This document shows positions 50,001 through 60,148 of a stretch of DNA of 64,000 nt, one piece after another. The notes under the pieces are model-generated. The model made no database searches and had not been told where the DNA came from. It worked only from the letters and a program-made list of their open reading frames with translations. Where the stretch lies: positions 309,046-373,045 of the forward strand of contig QANZ01016493.1 in the NCBI GenBank assembly GCA_003254925.1, given 5' to 3'. How positions within the stretch are numbered: position 1 is the first letter of the stretch; each line of letters starts with the position of its first letter. Source of the stretch: Chamaecrista fasciculata. Taxonomy: Eukaryota > Streptophyta > Magnoliopsida > Fabales > Fabaceae. The position numbers and the translations under genes were made by a program.

Positions 50001-50325
50001 TTTAATGCCAGGACAACACTGACATCAACTTGTTCCCTCAGATGGAATGCAAACAGATACCAGAGAACACTGAAAACTTAAAATTACCAAAGAGACAATA
50101 AATTATGTACTAAACTAAACACTGAAAGCTTATAACACAGTTCAGATTACTACCCAGAAAGAGTATAACACACTGCCCAGTAGCATATAGCAGAGTCTAA
50201 TTGAAAATGAAAATGACCCATTTGAAGATGAAAAAAAAAATCAAGCAGCAAGCACACGTACCGATGGAAGTACTCAAACCACCCAGGAGCGAAAGAGCAA
50301 GAGCTACAGTGACCTGAGAATCCAT
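44061..50325 (-). CDS. ZTP29: Zinc transporter ZTP29 (ZIP family)
   Basis: Twelve exons on the minus strand: 50325-50262, 49690-49632, 49479-49387, 49281-49192, 49056-48975, 48062-48007, 47819-47763, 46086-46046, 45341-45274, 44995-44939, 44858-44741, 44106-44061. All join in phase to 276 aa, starting MDSQVTVALALSLLGG. The two ZIP metal-binding helices are present as HNFPEG (exon 6) and HNIPEG (exons 7-8), with a Lys/Arg-rich cytosolic loop (about residues 103-123) between TM3 and TM4. Known of the family: ZTP29 is an ER-membrane zinc transporter linked to salt stress and the unfolded-protein response in Arabidopsis. The transporter is closer to bacterial ZupT than to IRT-type ZIPs. Intron 7 (46087-47762) carries a 1-kb transposable element. 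Several exons are very small (41-59 nt). Confidence 0.96.
46367..47411. mobile_element. TIR element with 10-bp duplication inside a ZTP29 intron
   Basis: The left end gagggtggatccactgcagt and the right end actgcagtggatccaccctc are inverted, and each end holds a second inverted ccactgcagtgg box. The flank ctacaataag is identical at 46357-46366 and 47412-47421 (read as 9 or 10 bp), which fits a MULE. The interior is GC-richer than the intron. On the minus strand it holds leader-like sequence followed by a short open frame, suggesting another captured gene 5' end. Confidence 0.82.
46917..47162 (-). pseudogene. Captured coding fragment of unknown origin in the intronic element
   Basis: From a minus-strand Met near 47142 an open frame begins MAKRKSLLLLNPPERD. 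The overlapping frame from 47091 (MSTLEESPTKTNGQSPPANQ) has a more natural composition, so a one-base shift between them is likely. No domain was recognised. The frames have no continuation outside the element, so this looks like a captured exon rather than a gene. Confidence 0.35.
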
Positions 50326-51613
50326 TAATTAGAATGAGGGTAAAATCTAGGGTTGTTGATGCGGGAGGATTATGAAAAATCCTGGGAATTTTGAGAAGCA
50401 GATGATGCGAGAGGATAAGGAAAAAAGAATGAAATAAAGGCGAGAGAGGAAGTGGACTAATGTATATATATATATATATATGAATAATACGAAGTGGGTG
50501 AAGAAGAGAAAGCGAAGGAGGAAGGAATTTTTAATGTTTGAGAGAGGAAGAAGAAGAAGAAAGAGATGGCTTTCTGGTTTCGCTTTCTTTCTCCGAAGAC
50601 TATACCTAACCTTACTTCGTCATCGCCATTAAAGTCATGTTAAGATTTCTTCTTCCTCTCTCAGGCCTCAAGCATCATCCTATAATACTTACTACGCAGC
50701 TACTCCATTAATGTAATTAATTATTTCTTTGCTAACCACTCATATCCATATTTAATTCTTTATTAAAACTTTTTTATGATACGGAGAATTAAAAAATAAT
50801 GGTAAAAGTAATATTTTGGTCTTCAAATTTTACATTAACTATCAATTCTATCCCTAATTGTTTTTTTTTTAGCTAATTTCGTTCACATTGTGGTCAATTT
50901 TATCTTCTCTTCTTACTTCAATTAAATATTAACGATAAATTGCGTGGCTAATGACGTGTAATATAAAATTAATAGAAAAAGAAACTTAAATTTCAACTCC
51001 AATTAAAAAAATGATGAAATTTGTTTTTAATTTATTGAAAGAACTTAATCAAAGAATAAAATTGACTAAAATATAAAATATTATAGATGAAATTGACAGT
51101 AAAAAAATATTAAAAACCAAATTGAAAGTTAATTTAAAGTTTGGAGACCAAAAAGATACTTTTGTCAAAAATAATTTTAAACATATAAAAATATAAATTA
51201 AAAAATACCCAATAATGAAAATTAAATTGTTTTATAATTTTATTATAAAGTGTTTTTAACCATAAATTTAATAAAAAAAATTTATATGACTAGTTATATA
51301 TAAAAATTTATTATGTCTATATAACTTACCTAAACTTTGATTAAAAAAAGAAGAAAACTTACGCAGTATATAGAATAAATTAATGTCTCATTTAATTATT
51401 AAAAAATTATTGAGTTGTCAATTTAATTTTAAAAAATTAAATTAAAATAATATTTAATTTTTCAAGAATTTAATTGTATGTTTTAATTTTTTAAAAAATT
51501 AAATCATTAATTCAATAATTTTCTAGAAATGAATTATTAGCCCCTCTATATATAATTATATATATTTAGAAAGTATGAATCGTGGAATATCTCCATATTT
51601 CATATTTCTAATG
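50326..51613. other. ZTP29 upstream region and AT-rich repeats
   Basis: Immediately upstream of ZTP29 (minus) are a (TA)n run at 50462-50481 and a GAA-rich patch at 50543-50565, both probably in its leader or promoter. A decayed TIR element occupies about 50803-51165 (left gtaatattttggtcttcaaa, right tttggagaccaaaaagatac). No gene is seen. Confidence 0.5.
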
Positions 51614-51621
51614 GGTAACTC

Positions 51622-51972
51622 TAGGAAGTATGGACACTTCATTTTTAGGACGTGTCACCGTGTCAGACACGTGCCAGTGTTCGACACCCGTACGACATCG
51701 ACACGACACATATTCATAAATTTTAGAACATAAATCAGTTTTTTGTAACTTTAACATGACATACAAGAGAAAATAATAATAAATATGACATATATTATGA
51801 ATAAAAATTTTAATTTTTAAATTTTTCATTAAAAATTATGAATATTTAATTATTTATATATATAAATATATGTCATGTCGTGTCATGTAATTTTGAGAGT
51901 TTAACGTGTCGCTGTGTTTGTGTCCGTGTCGTGTTTTGTGTCCCACATCTGTGTCAGTATCCATGCTTCATA
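51622..51972. mobile_element. hAT-type MITE, 351 bp, exact 8-bp duplication
   Basis: Ends TAGGAAGTATGGACAC and GTATCCATGCTTCATA are inverted. Flanks ggtaactc are identical at 51614-51621 and 51973-51980. The interior has cgtgtc-rich arms. A disrupted relative is at 29880-30620. Confidence 0.88.
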
Positions 51973-52144
51973 GGTAACTCAACAGTTTTACCAAAGGAAG
52001 CTGAGACTTTACATGAAGAGACGTCATTCTTTTGCTGTATACATGGATGGATGGATGTCTTTAATTTGCTTTTTTAGTAAAATATCTTAGTTTTGATTCA
52101 CAAAATATCTATTTTGACAGTTCATTTTTTTTAATGGAAAAAAC

Positions 52145-52891
52145 TAGAGCTGTCAAAGTGGGTCAACCCGGCTCACACGGGTTGGCCCACCACGGGTTAC
52201 GGCTCACGCGGGCTGGCTCACGTGGGTCAGAATTTCTGGTGAGCCAGGATTATGCCAACCCGGCTCACCATCTTGGTGAGCCGGGTTGGCTCACTTAACC
52301 CACCAAAATTTAAATTTTTTTTTAAAAATTCAATGTACATTTTTCCCAACCTGTTTTTTTTTTTTAAAAAAAATTCAAACAAATCTAACTCTTGGCATTG
52401 TTCTTGAAGTGTTGTAAAATACATGGAAAACTCCACACATGCTAATTTTCATTCCAACCTATTGTGTTTTTGGCCTGAGACCTATTTAATTCATCAAATA
52501 TTGTAAATTGCAATACAAAAGTCAAGGCCAACTCTTAAAATGCAGAAGCAAAGTGAGAGAGAGAGAGAGTAAGAGAGAGGGCAACTAAGAGTTATTGTGA
52601 CTTTTTGTGAGTGAATATGAAAAGTGAGATGTCAAGAGTAATTTGGGTTAGTGGAAGGCTTAAAATGAAATTAAGTTATTAGTTTTTTTAGAATTAATTT
52701 TTTTTTTACATGGTGGGTTGGTGAGCCAACCCACCAACTCGCCGGGTTGGCTCACCATGGCTCGCGGGTTAGGTGAGCCAACCCACACGGGTTAAAATTA
52801 TTGGTGAGCCAAGATTGCATTAACCCGGCTCACTATTTTTGCGGGTTAAACGGGTCCAACCCACGAGTTGGAACCCATTTTGACAGCTCTA
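52145..52891. mobile_element. hAT-type MITE, 747 bp, exact 8-bp duplication
   Basis: Ends TAGAGCTGTCAAAGTGGGT and ACCCATTTTGACAGCTCTA are inverted. Flanks gaaaaaac are identical at 52137-52144 and 52892-52899. The arms are rich in ggctcacc/gggttggc repeats and a short (GA)n run lies near 52555. No transposase frame. Confidence 0.88.
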
Positions 52892-53192
52892 GAAAAAACA
52901 CTTAATTTAAAGCTTCTCAAGAGTCATAATATCAACAATACACATAGACAAATCTTCCATTTGGATGGACACTAGTACAATAGAGAGAAATAATAACTTT
53001 GGCAAGACTATATAGGCAATAGAGTTACAAGTCCTTCTAATCCAACTAATAGAGATAAAATTAAAAAGATTATTGAACCACCTAATATTGCTAATAATAG
53101 TACCAAAATGAGACAAGTCTTGAAACTGACAGTTCATTTTTTTTTTCAAAATCACGTCAATAAACTCTTGGACCTTAGCCAAAAAACAAAAA

Positions 53193-53590
53193 AGGATAAA
53201 TTATATTTTGGTATCCTGTTCTATAGGCCAATTTCACTTTGGTACCATGTTCTATTAAAAGTGACACTTTGGTACCCTACTCTTTGCACCGTTAACATTT
53301 TGGTACAATGTTCTTTCAAAAGTGACATTTTAGTATTTTATTCTTTGCACTGTTAACACTTTAGTACCCTATTCTATGGATCGATTTCACTTTAATATTA
53401 TGTTCTTACACGATTTGTTACCATGTTCTATTTTTGTTAGGCTACCAAAGTGTTAACGGTGCAAAGAACAAGGTACCATAATGTTAACAGTGCAAAGAAC
53501 AGGTACAAAAGTGTCACTTTTGAAAAAATAGGATACCAGAGTGAAATTGGTCCATAGAACACGGTACCAAAATTTAATTTACTCAAAAAA
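53193..53590. mobile_element. TIR MITE of the ggtacc type
   Basis: The left end aggataaattatattttggtat and the right end aatttaatttactc form decayed inverted arms, with repeated ttggtacc / ggtaccaaa blocks between. Both sides have caaaaaa, consistent with a duplication in low-complexity sequence. No gene. Confidence 0.62.
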
Positions 53591-54206
53591 TTAAAATTCA
53601 CGTCAATAAACATCTTGCCAGCAGCTTGTCAAGGCGTTATACATGCAGCTCAGTGATGACATTGTGTTCTCTATTTGAGCTATATTCTTTTGGAACGTTT
53701 AACAAATTATTTTTTTAATTAGAAAATCATATTTTTTAAAATGTAATTTTTAAGAATATGATTATCAAGAATATCAAAAAAATTTATTTGTATTATCTAA
53801 AATATTTTTGTTATTATTTTATAATGTCCTTAAGAATATTGTATTTTTATATTTAGTTCAACATTAAAAATTCTGAAAATATTTAATGCTTTTTAAATAT
53901 ATCTTGGTTTTTCTTTATATACACACATATACGTTTTTTGAAAACTATATATATTTCGTTTCTACTACATGATAAAACAATAATTTTTTTCATAAGTGTG
54001 ATTTTCAAATAACACTGATAATATCATAAAAAATTAATTTAAAGCATAATTGACACAATGTTCAAAATAATGAAATACTCTAAAAAGTTGTCTTTTTTCA
54101 ATATAAATAAAACTTAATATTAATTTTTTTGTATAAATAAATATATAATAATATATATTATGAGGCATTTAATTGGATGTACTATATATATAATAATATA
54201 TATTAT
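53591..54206. other. AT-rich spacer, no gene seen
   Basis: AT-rich sequence ending in two close copies of tatataataatatatatta (about 54140-54205), which mark the truncated start of the next element. Confidence 0.55.
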
Positions 54207-54818
54207 GACCCCTAACGTTTGGGGTCAGTTTCAGTTATGCCCTGAACGTTTGTTTTGTGTCAGTTATGCCCCCAACGTTTCACATTATTCTCAATTATAC
54301 CCTAACATTAATTTTTTTTGGGTCAAAGTCCTATTTTCGTCCCTCAAGTTTGCTCAAAGTTTCGTTTTAGTCCCTCAAGTCTTCGACGAGATACACGGCA
54401 GTCCCGACGACTATAAAATCTCCTAATCCAAGGCTTTTGACCTTCTGAGTTCAATGACGGCCTGCATTTTGCGAACAAATGACCGGAAATATGATTTTTT
54501 GGTGATTGTGTAAATTGTCAGCGACTATGTAATTTTTCAGCGGCTTGCCAGACATTTTTTTGCAAAACGGAGGTCGTCATTGAACTTAAGGGGTCAAAAA
54601 ACCTTGGAATAGGAGTTTCCCTAGTCGTCAGAGTTGCCGTGTATCTCGCTGAAAAGTTCGCTGGAGACTTGAGGGACCAAAATAGGACTTTGGCCCAAAA
54701 AAATTGAGGTTAGGGTATAATTGACAACAATGTAAAACATTGGGATGACACAAAACAAATGTCGGGAGTATAACTGAAACTGGCCCCAAACATTAGGAGC
54801 ACCAACAGGTCTTTTGCC
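54207..54818. mobile_element. MULE-type MITE, left end truncated
   Basis: The arms resemble 5075-5652 (cagtttcagttatgccc, gtcagttatgcccccaac). The right end keeps ttttgcc, but the left end starts about 20 bp inside the arm. The centre is a further inverted pair (ggtcaaagtcctattttcg / aataggactttggccc), so the arms are about 230 bp each. Confidence 0.72.
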
Positions 54819-55619
54819 TTATATTATATATATTAGGGTAAATTAAACAAAAGGGCCCTATGGTTTGACCCATTTTCAGATAGGGTCCCTGTAGTTTAAA
54901 AAGTGTTAAATGGAGGGCATGTGTTTCCTTCATTAGCAAATAGGGTCCCAAGTGGTTCTTTTCCATCCAAATTAACAAAACTAGGTTAGAAAGAATTCAA
55001 GGTGTACTGTTTTGCAATTTTAGTCAAGTTCTTTTCTATTATAAAAAAAAAAAGAGGGAGCTTGAATCAAGAACACATGACAAAGCTTGCTGGGTTCGTG
55101 AATGGAAAAGATGGCGTTTCAGCAGGAGGGGATCGTCGTCGGCGTTCATCAACAGAGGACGGCTAGCGGTGGTTTGCGGCAGAGATCTAGGTTCCTCTTT
55201 TCAAGTAGAAATCAATCGGATTGTCAAGCATATATGTAAAAGTCCTCCTGTAAAGTGTATGTTTTGGTACATCGTTTAATCTATTGTGATATAGCAATAC
55301 AAGTAATGTAATTCAATATTAATAACTAGGAAGATTTATGTCAGTTATTGAAAAAGGGAAGAAACTAACATAACTTTAGTGTGATGAGAAATGTCGGATG
55401 CAAGGCACATGGAAGTAGGAGATGTACGTTTCCAGGAGAGTAAATTAAAGTGATGGATGGATCTGAAAGCAGAAAGAGAGTAGTGGGAGAATATAAGAAT
55501 GAGAGACCATGCTTAAAAATTCCGAAGGGTGCACTGTGCACACAAGACACAATTCGGAAAAATACAACATTTTTCTATTTTCCACTTCTATGTACTCCAA
55601 CCTCATCCATGGCGAGCTT

Positions 55620-55768
55620 GGATCCCCTACAGTGAGTTACTGCAGTGTGAGAGAAGGGAGGGTCAATTAAGTGAAACGCAGGGTTTCACTTATGAATTTT
55701 CATCCTCCTCTCTCTCCTCTTCTCTCACACTGCAGGCCCTGCAGTGAGTTACCCACTGCAGGGGATCC
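55620..55768. mobile_element. Small CTGCAG-rich inverted-repeat element
   Basis: The left ggatcccctacagtgagtta and the right end gcaggggatcc are inverted, with shared cacactgcag/ctgcagtgtgag blocks; 149 bp. It sits immediately upstream of the captured ATG at 55780. Its GGATCC/CTGCAG ends recall the intronic element at 46367-47411, but the two are not the same family by length. Confidence 0.55.
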
Positions 55769-55779
55769 TCTCTCCATCC

Positions 55780-56034
55780 ATGGCTTCTCTTCTCGCCAAC
55801 GGTGTCTCGAGTTTCGAATCTAAACTTCCCAAAGGGTTCTACCTGAAGCTCGAAGTTCCTAAATTCCAAAGTTCCAAAGCCAAAATCCGAAGCGTCGGGC
55901 CTCTGAATGTTCGAGCCGATGTCAAGTATTATCTTAGTTCTTCACCAGGTAAGTCCTCGATTTCAACTACTAGCTCTGATGAGAAGATTCGTTTTCGATA
56001 CCCAAAGGGCTTTCCAAAGAGACAATCCGATTGA
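55780..56034 (+). pseudogene. Captured transit-peptide-like first exon, source gene unknown
   Basis: The frame from ATG 55780 starts MASLLANGVSSFESKLPKG, rich in Ser and basic residues and poor in acidic ones, as in plastid transit peptides. A textbook donor (CCAG/GTAAGT) ends the likely exon at 55948; reading through it the frame stops at 56034. A second out-of-place ATGGCGAGCTT near 55609 suggests the start region was duplicated or split by the small element at 55620-55768. No downstream exon is present in the element. The source gene was not recognised. Confidence 0.5.
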
Positions 56035-56504
56035 TTTCTACTTTAAAAGAGGAACTCAGATCTCCGCCGCAAACCACCGCTCGCCGTCCTTCATTGATGA
56101 ACGCCGGCGACGATCCCCTCCTGCTGAAACGCCATCTTTTCTGTTCACGAACCCAGCAAGCTTCGTCACGTGTTCCTGATTCAAGCTCCTTCTTTTTTTA
56201 TTTATTTTTTATAATACAAAAGAACTTGGCTTAAATTGCAAAACAGTATATCTTGAATTCATTCTAACCTAGTTCTGTTAATTTGGATGAAAAAAAATCA
56301 CCTGGGACCTATTTGCTAACGGAAGAAACCACATGTCCCCATTTGACACTTTTTAAACCCTATATGAAAATGGGCTCAACCACAGGGCCATTTTGTGTAA
56401 TTATATTAATAGGACTAGTTAAATTTTATAAAAATAATTTAACCAATTAATTACAACAAAATAATCCCGTGATACTTATTTATCATAATTATATCGAGAT
56501 TATG

Positions 56505-57790
56505 CTAATTGCAATCTCTGTGGAAGATTCCCTGAAACTGTCAAACATCTTTTCTGTGAATGTGAGTGTGTTGTTCTTGTTTGGAATTCTTGTCATTTGG
56601 AATCTATGGCTTGTAAGAAATGAGAAGGCTTTTGATTGTGCTCCCTTCAAGCCCAATGATGTTATTAATTCTGCTTCATCACGGGCTGCTGAGTTTTGCT
56701 TCATTGGTAAAACTTTTTGTACATCTCAACCCCTTCAACACACTTCGATCATGGCCAAATGGACTCCTCCAGAACTTGGTTGGAAGAAATTGAATATTGT
56801 TGGCTCTCATGACCCTTCTTCAAATCTTATTGCTGCAGGAGGTCTGGGAAGAGATCAGATTCATGGCTTTCACCAATTCATCGGACATGGGGATAGTCTA
56901 CTTGCTGAGATGTGGGGTGCTGCTTTAGGCTTAAGAATGACAATTTCTCTTGGAATTGATTTCTTATGGATGGAATTTGACCGCTTAAATTTAAGGGTAA
57001 ATTACACTTTGGTACCCTGTGGTTTGACCCTAAGTCACTTTGGTACCCTGTGATTTGAAACGTGACACTTTGGTACCCTGTGGTATTCTCCATTAACACT
57101 TTGGTACCCTTTGGAGCTATTTTGTAATTTTAACCATAATAAATTTTATAAAAATTACATATTGACCCCAAAAAAATTTTAAATTTTTCATTTTAGTCTT
57201 TATATAATATGTATCCAGGGACCTATTTGTAATTTTTTGAAAATTTTTTGGGGTCAATATGTAATTTTTGCAAAATTTATTATGGTTAAAATTACAAAAT
57301 AGCTCCAAAGGGTACCAAAGTGTTAATGGAGAATACCACAGGGTACCAAAGTGTCAAGTTTCAAACCACAGGGTACCAAAGTGAAATAGGGTCAAACTAT
57401 AGGGTACCAAAGTGTAATTTACCCTAAATTTAATTAAACTCCTATCTCACAATGTTGACCACTCTCATCATCTCTTCCCTATTGTTTCCATGTGTAGGTC
57501 AAATATAAGCTCCTTTAGAGGGTTTAGAATGACTAGTGTACTAAGGGAGGGAAATCAATGTGCTGACAGTTTGGCAAGCAAAACTATTAAAGATAAAAGT
57601 GGTTTTGTTGTTTTTCCTAATTTGCCTTCCCTTATTTCTCATGTATTTTTTGGAGATAGGCTTGATGTGGCTCATCCCAGACGTGCTGGTGGGATTGGTT
57701 GACATTGCTTCTATTTTGCTTTGTGAACTCTTGTACCGAACATTGTTCCTTTTTCTAATGCAATTCCTCTTTCTTTGAAAAAAAAGAAAT
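56505..57790 (+). mobile_element. LINE 3' fragment (RNase H region), split by a MITE
   Basis: The open plus-strand frame carries the plant LINE RNase H-type tail: IWNLWLVRNEKAFD, then a linker, KWTPPELGWKKLNIVGS, LLAEMWGAALGLRMT and FLWMEFDRLNL. It is interrupted at 56995-57424 and resumes after the insertion with FRMTSVLREGNQCADSLASK. The 3' tail ends in an A-run near 57778-57785. No reverse transcriptase is present. The usual first catalytic Asp of RNase H (in the VDGS-type motif) reads IVGS, so the copy is probably inactive. Confidence 0.85.
56995..57424. mobile_element. MULE-type MITE in the LINE, exact 9-bp duplication
   Basis: The near-palindromic 430-bp element begins gggtaaattacactttggta and ends taccaaagtgtaatttaccc. 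Flanks taaatttaa are identical at 56986-56994 and 57425-57433. The LINE frame is continuous if the element and one flank copy are ignored. Confidence 0.93.
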
Positions 57791-57867
57791 AATAAAGGGA
57801 GAGAAAGGACAATACTAAAAAATTTTCTTATTCATGGAAATTGATCGTTTCTTTCGTAAGGCATATC

Positions 57868-58814
57868 TAGACCTGCTCATGGACCGGGCTTGGGTTACCC
57901 AAGCCTAAGCCCATGGGCTTTTTATGTAAATGGGCTTGGGCTTGGGTAACCCAATTTTTTTTTTAACAATTTTAAACTTAAATTGTCATTATGATCTACA
58001 AACTATGAGGTTAGTTTCATTTTAGTCCTCAAGTTATTTTTTGTTCTGTTTTGGTCCTCAAACTAATCTTTGTTTCTCTTGATTCTCAAACTATTTTTTT
58101 TTCTGAAAAATTCAGCTCGACCAGCCCGGTCGAAAAAATACAGCTCGGGCCGGCGCGGTCGGAAAAATATGGCTCTGGCCATCCTGTCCTAAAAAATTCG
58201 GCTCGGGCCAGCTCGATCGAAAAAATTCAGCTCGGGCCGGCCCGGCTAGAAATATTCGGCTCGGGATGGTCCGGTCGAAAAAATTCGGCTCGGCTTGCCT
58301 AGGTCGAAATAATTCAGTTCGGGGTGGCCTAGTTGGAAAAATTCAGCTCGGGCCAACCCGGTCGAAAAAATTCGGCTCTGCCCGCCCTAGTCGAAAAAAT
58401 TTGGTTCGGGCCGGCCCGGTCAGAAAAATTTGGCTCAGGCCGATCCGTTTGAAAAAATTTGGTTCGGGCCGGCTCGATCGAAAAAATTCAGCTCGAGCGG
58501 GCATAGTCGAAAAAATTCAACTAGGGTCGGCCCGGTCGAAAAAATTGGACTTGAGCCGGCCCGGTTGGAAAAATTCGACTCGGTCCGCCCCGGTCGAAAA
58601 ATTTCGGCTCAGGTAATACTGAGTTTTAACAAACTTTAAGTTTGTTGGGTTGTATCGGGTAGTATCTGGGTATTAAGTGGACTAGTCAATGGGCTTGGAT
58701 AGTTACTGGGTATGTCTCATTTTTAAGCCCACATCTCATTTTTATTTGATGGATAATTAATTATAGGTTGGGTTTGGGTAGTCCATGGACTACCTGGGCC
58801 CATGACCAGGTCTA
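57868..58814. mobile_element. hAT-type element with a minisatellite core, copy 1
   Basis: Termini TAGACCTGCTCATGG and CCATGACCAGGTCTA are inverted. The 8-bp flank ggcatatc is identical at 57860-57867 and 58815-58822. Inside each end are gggcttgggttaccc/ggtagtcc-type sub-terminal repeats. The core is a 29-bp tandem array (58105-58613). No transposase. Confidence 0.88.
58105..58613. repeat. 29-bp minisatellite, about 17-18 units
   Basis: The unit is close to ttcggctcgggccggcccgg plus tcgaaaaaa (29 bp). Units diverge by point changes, mostly at CpG and CCGG positions. Because 29 is not a multiple of 3, several chance frames run through it; they are not genes. Confidence 0.92.
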
Positions 58815-59087
58815 GGCATATCAAATAAACACTCAATAATGTATCATAGTGGCACAACCGAAGTCGTCTCTCTCTTTCGGAACCTCAAGTGGAAACACGA
58901 TAAACACAACACACTTATAACGATTGAAATATTGATTGGAACAATTTATCAAACACCTCGTAAGCAAATGAAACTAAATTTAGAGGTTAAAATATTTCGG
59001 GGTTTTTTTTTTATCATAAAGTTCTTTAACAATTGACAAATGACAAAAATTTTATTGAAGAGTGAAGACCAATCATAAAATAGAAAA

Positions 59088-59370
59088 GGCCAAAGTCCTA
59101 TTTTGGTCCCTCTATTATGCTCATTGTTCCAAATAGGTCCCTCAGCTATTTTTCGTTGCATATTGGTCCCTTAGTTATTCGAAACTTGTCAAAGTTGGTC
59201 CCTCTAACGTTTTCCATCCATTTTTCCGTTAAAAAAAGAGGAAAAATAAACTTTCATCCCCAAAAATTTTATTTTCTTATATTAAGGTCCTTTTCTTTTT
59301 ATAATAGGATCAAAACGTAAGAAAAAGAAGTAAATTAAGATTTGAAGTGAATTTGCCCAAAACATAAAAA

Positions 59371-59427
<57 letters not shown>

Positions 59428-60002
59428 ACACCAACATCTCCATTTTCCTCGCCACCAATCGCTCCAAGTCTCCAACGCCGTCAACTGGATCTACATCCAC
59501 GTTGTCCCCTTCTACCCTCGCGTCAACATCACCGCCATCTCCGGCGGCAACGACTTCCTCGACTTCTCGTCGGAGTCCGTCGACCATCTCTTTTCGGCCA
59601 TCCTAAACATCCACACGTCTTTGTTTCCACCTCCTTCTCCTTCGTCAGCGTCATTTTGACCTCGTTCCCTCCCTCCGCCGCTCAATTTCAGGTGTTCCCC
59701 AGCGTCGATCTGATGGCCCCGCTACTTCAGTTTCTCAAAGAGACCAATTCCTCATTCTTCATCAATGTCTACCCCTACCATCTGTACAGACTCAAGTCTG
59801 AGATTCCGATCGGGATTGCTCTGTGTCAAGAAAGCCCGTTCAATTTCAGAGACGATTACGCCACCAGTGTCCGGTATCGGAATCTCTTCGAGATGATGAT
59901 TGACGCGGTAATCAGTGCGATGTCGACGACGGGGTACGAGAAAATCCCCATTGTGGTGACAGAGACAGGTTGGTCGAGTGCGATCCCCGCTGTTCATAAC
60001 AG
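59088..60002. mobile_element. Long-TIR element, right end lost, with glucanase fragment
   Basis: Its left 285 bp nearly equal 23563-23860 (ggccaaagtcctattttgg, then tccgttaaaaa and a gaggaaaaataaactttcat block), followed by (CT)n at 59371-59423 and a GC-rich captured coding block. No right TIR is found; the sequence passes straight into the duplicated LINE tail at about 60003. Confidence 0.72.
59449..60000 (+). pseudogene. Captured GH17 glucan endo-1,3-beta-glucosidase fragment
   Basis: Two frame blocks. Block 1 (about 59460-59620) reads SNAVNWIYIHVVPFYPRVNI, then SGGNDFLDFSSESVDHLFSA. Block 2 (59690-59985) reads LMAPLLQFLKETNSSFFINV, YPYHLYRL, and VVTETGWSS, which contains the conserved ETGW with the GH17 nucleophile Glu. 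A frameshift lies between them, and the start, the rest of the barrel and the C-terminus are missing. The gene family cleaves beta-1,3-glucan (callose). Here it is a non-functional captured piece inside a transposable element. Confidence 0.8.
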
Positions 60003-60148
60003 CTCCTTTCTTTTTCTAATGCATTTCCTCTTTCTAATGCAATTCCTCTTTCTTTGAAAAAAAAAAGAAATAATAAAGGGAGAGAAAGGACAATACTCAA
60101 AAATTTTCTTATTCATGGCAATTGATCGTGTCTTTCGTAAGGCATATC

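Larger units (their letters stand above)
54836..56402. mobile_element. Pack-MULE-like element with about 350-bp TIRs
   Basis: The left arm (54836-55190) and right arm (56055-56402) are inverted: gatggcgtttcagcaggagg / cctcctgctgaaacgccatc, gcggtggtttgcggc / gccgcaaaccaccgc, and outer agggccctatggtttgaccc / gggctcaaccacagggcc. Between them lies non-arm sequence with a transit-peptide-like exon (55780-55948) and a small nested TIR element. No transposase. Outer duplication uncertain in TA-rich flanks. Confidence 0.78.

Noticed and set aside
54160-54206. Paired tatataataatatatatta copies as a target duplication
   Set aside because: Too long and too simple in sequence for a transposon duplication; more likely AT-repeat slippage at a truncated element end.
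58051-58639. Long overlapping open frames through the 29-bp repeats, giving repetitive peptides
   Set aside because: The unit is 29 bp, so each frame cycles through all phases. The frames follow from low stop-codon content of the repeat, and similar ones occur on both strands and in the second array.
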